This document shows, in pieces, positions 5,449 through 5,715 of a stretch of 5,715 nucleotides of DNA. This stretch comes from Prevotellaceae bacterium (GTDB lineage: Bacteria; Bacteroidota; Bacteroidia; Bacteroidales; UBA932). The notes under the pieces are model-generated. The model was not told the origin of the DNA and searched no databases. It saw nothing but the letters and a program-made list of their open reading frames with translations. Where the stretch lies: assembly GCA_031259225.1 (NCBI GenBank), contig JAIRLT010000105.1:1-5715 (forward strand), read 5' to 3'. Numbering within the stretch: the stretch's first letter is position 1; each line of letters opens with the position of its first letter. The position numbers and the translations under genes are program-made.

Positions 5449-5595
5449 TGTGTACACTGTGAAGGTTTCTATAGACGTCTCGCAATTTTCCATAGACGTC
5501 TCGTAACTTTCCATAGACATCTCGCAATTCTCTATAGACGTCTCGCAATTTTCTATAGACGTCTCGTAATTTTTCATAGACGTCTCGTAATTTTC
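5449..5595. repeat. Tandem array of six 21-bp units with core ATAGACGTCTCG
   Basis: Six gap-free 21-bp units start at 5470, 5491, 5512, 5533, 5554 and 5575. Each carries ATAGACGTCTCG (ATAGACATCTCG in unit 3) and then an A/T tract of AATTTT type; variation is mostly C/T. A degenerate unit (5449-5469, containing GTGTACAC) precedes them. Because 21 is a multiple of 3, the minus strand stays open and would read a repeated KLRDVYx heptapeptide; I treat that as a by-product. There are no unique spacers, so it is not a CRISPR array. It ends three bases before the transposase stop codon. Confidence 0.9.
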
Positions 5596-5597
5596 TA

Positions 5598-5714
5598 TTA
5601 GGACGTGTTAACACTATTCACGCAATCAATAATTAAGGCACACCTAATAAAAGCCATATACATTATGTCCGTTTTTTCATAACGAGTAAATATTCTTCGA
5701 AATCTTTTGATTCG
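5598..5714 (-). CDS. IS5-type transposase, C-terminal 38 residues (partial)
   Basis: The minus strand from 5714 reads without a stop to TAA at 5598-5600. The 38 residues include FRRIFTRYEKTDIMYMAF followed by a hydrophobic helix (ALIIDCV) and the tail SVNTS. This FRR-hydrophobic-xRYxK...D-x-hydrophobic pattern then a short hydrophobic tail is typical of the C-terminal end of IS5-family DDE transposases in Bacteroidetes. The catalytic residues lie outside the window, so activity cannot be judged. The gene is partial only because the window ends. The perfect palindrome GTGTTAACAC (5605-5614) falls within its last codons, and the 21-bp array abuts its 3' end. Recognition is from the motif pattern alone. 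Confidence 0.7.
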   Translation of the reverse strand, partial: RIKRFRRIFTRYEKTDIMYMAFIRCALIIDCVNSVNTS

Positions 5715-5715
5715 A
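5598..5715 (-). mobile_element. Right-hand part of an insertion sequence (IS5-like), boundary uncertain
   Basis: The presence of a transposase C-terminus implies an insertion sequence extending beyond the window. Its end should lie close to the stop codon at 5598, because the 21-bp array begins at once. I cannot place the terminal inverted repeat, since the other end is not visible. Confidence 0.45.

Noticed and set aside
5420..5614. Minus-strand 64-codon ORF reading a KLRDVYx heptapeptide repeat
   Set aside because: It is open only because the DNA unit is 21 bp, it begins at a GTG inside the transposase end, and it runs through degenerate units into the palindrome block. No gene signals are seen.

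Overview
The window carries one complete efflux operon, all on the + strand, closely matching the E. coli ybhGFSR layout. The genes in order are a lipoprotein membrane-fusion (HlyD-type) adaptor (84-1025), two separate ABC ATPases (1050-1961 and 2123-2854) that correspond to the N- and C-halves of the fused E. coli protein YbhF, and two ABC-2 permeases, YbhS-like (3091-4197) and YbhR-like (4252-5367). At the right edge the minus strand holds the last 38 codons of an IS5-type transposase (stop at 5598), which runs out of the window.

The source looks like a member of the Bacteroidetes, probably Bacteroidales. The signs are a lipoprotein-type adaptor, AT-rich leaders with mostly no Shine-Dalgarno sequence, split YbhF halves, the transposase type and abundant repeats between genes. 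This is inference from style; there is no rRNA or other marker gene. No outer-membrane TolC partner or TetR-type regulator lies in the window; in such operons they often lie just upstream.

The proteins are ordinary; the DNA between them is not. Every junction is filled with a different short repeat. Most are built of 7-bp words, and one of 8-bp words. Four have a GC-rich palindromic core: GCTGGCGCGCCAGC or a one-base variant at three sites, and a looser GGCGCC-centred form at the fourth. There are also two arrays with 21-bp period (2880-2960 and 5470-5595) and a 146-bp inverted-repeat element (1952-2097) with four CCCGTAGGG-like mini-hairpins. These repeats reach into the genes: they supply the stop codons of the adaptor, ATPase 1 and permease 1, and the start codons of both ATPases and permease 2. 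A 36-bp word-plus-palindrome block occurs in inverted orientation on either side of the last permease gene.

Functionally, the two ATPases probably form an asymmetric heterodimer. ATPase 1 keeps a good LSGGM signature but lacks the Q-loop Gln and H-loop His; ATPase 2 keeps those but has a degenerate LPLGW signature. The dimer should therefore have one working and one degenerate ATP site. It would drive the YbhS/YbhR permease pair, with the adaptor linking to an outer-membrane channel. The exported substrate cannot be read from the sequence.
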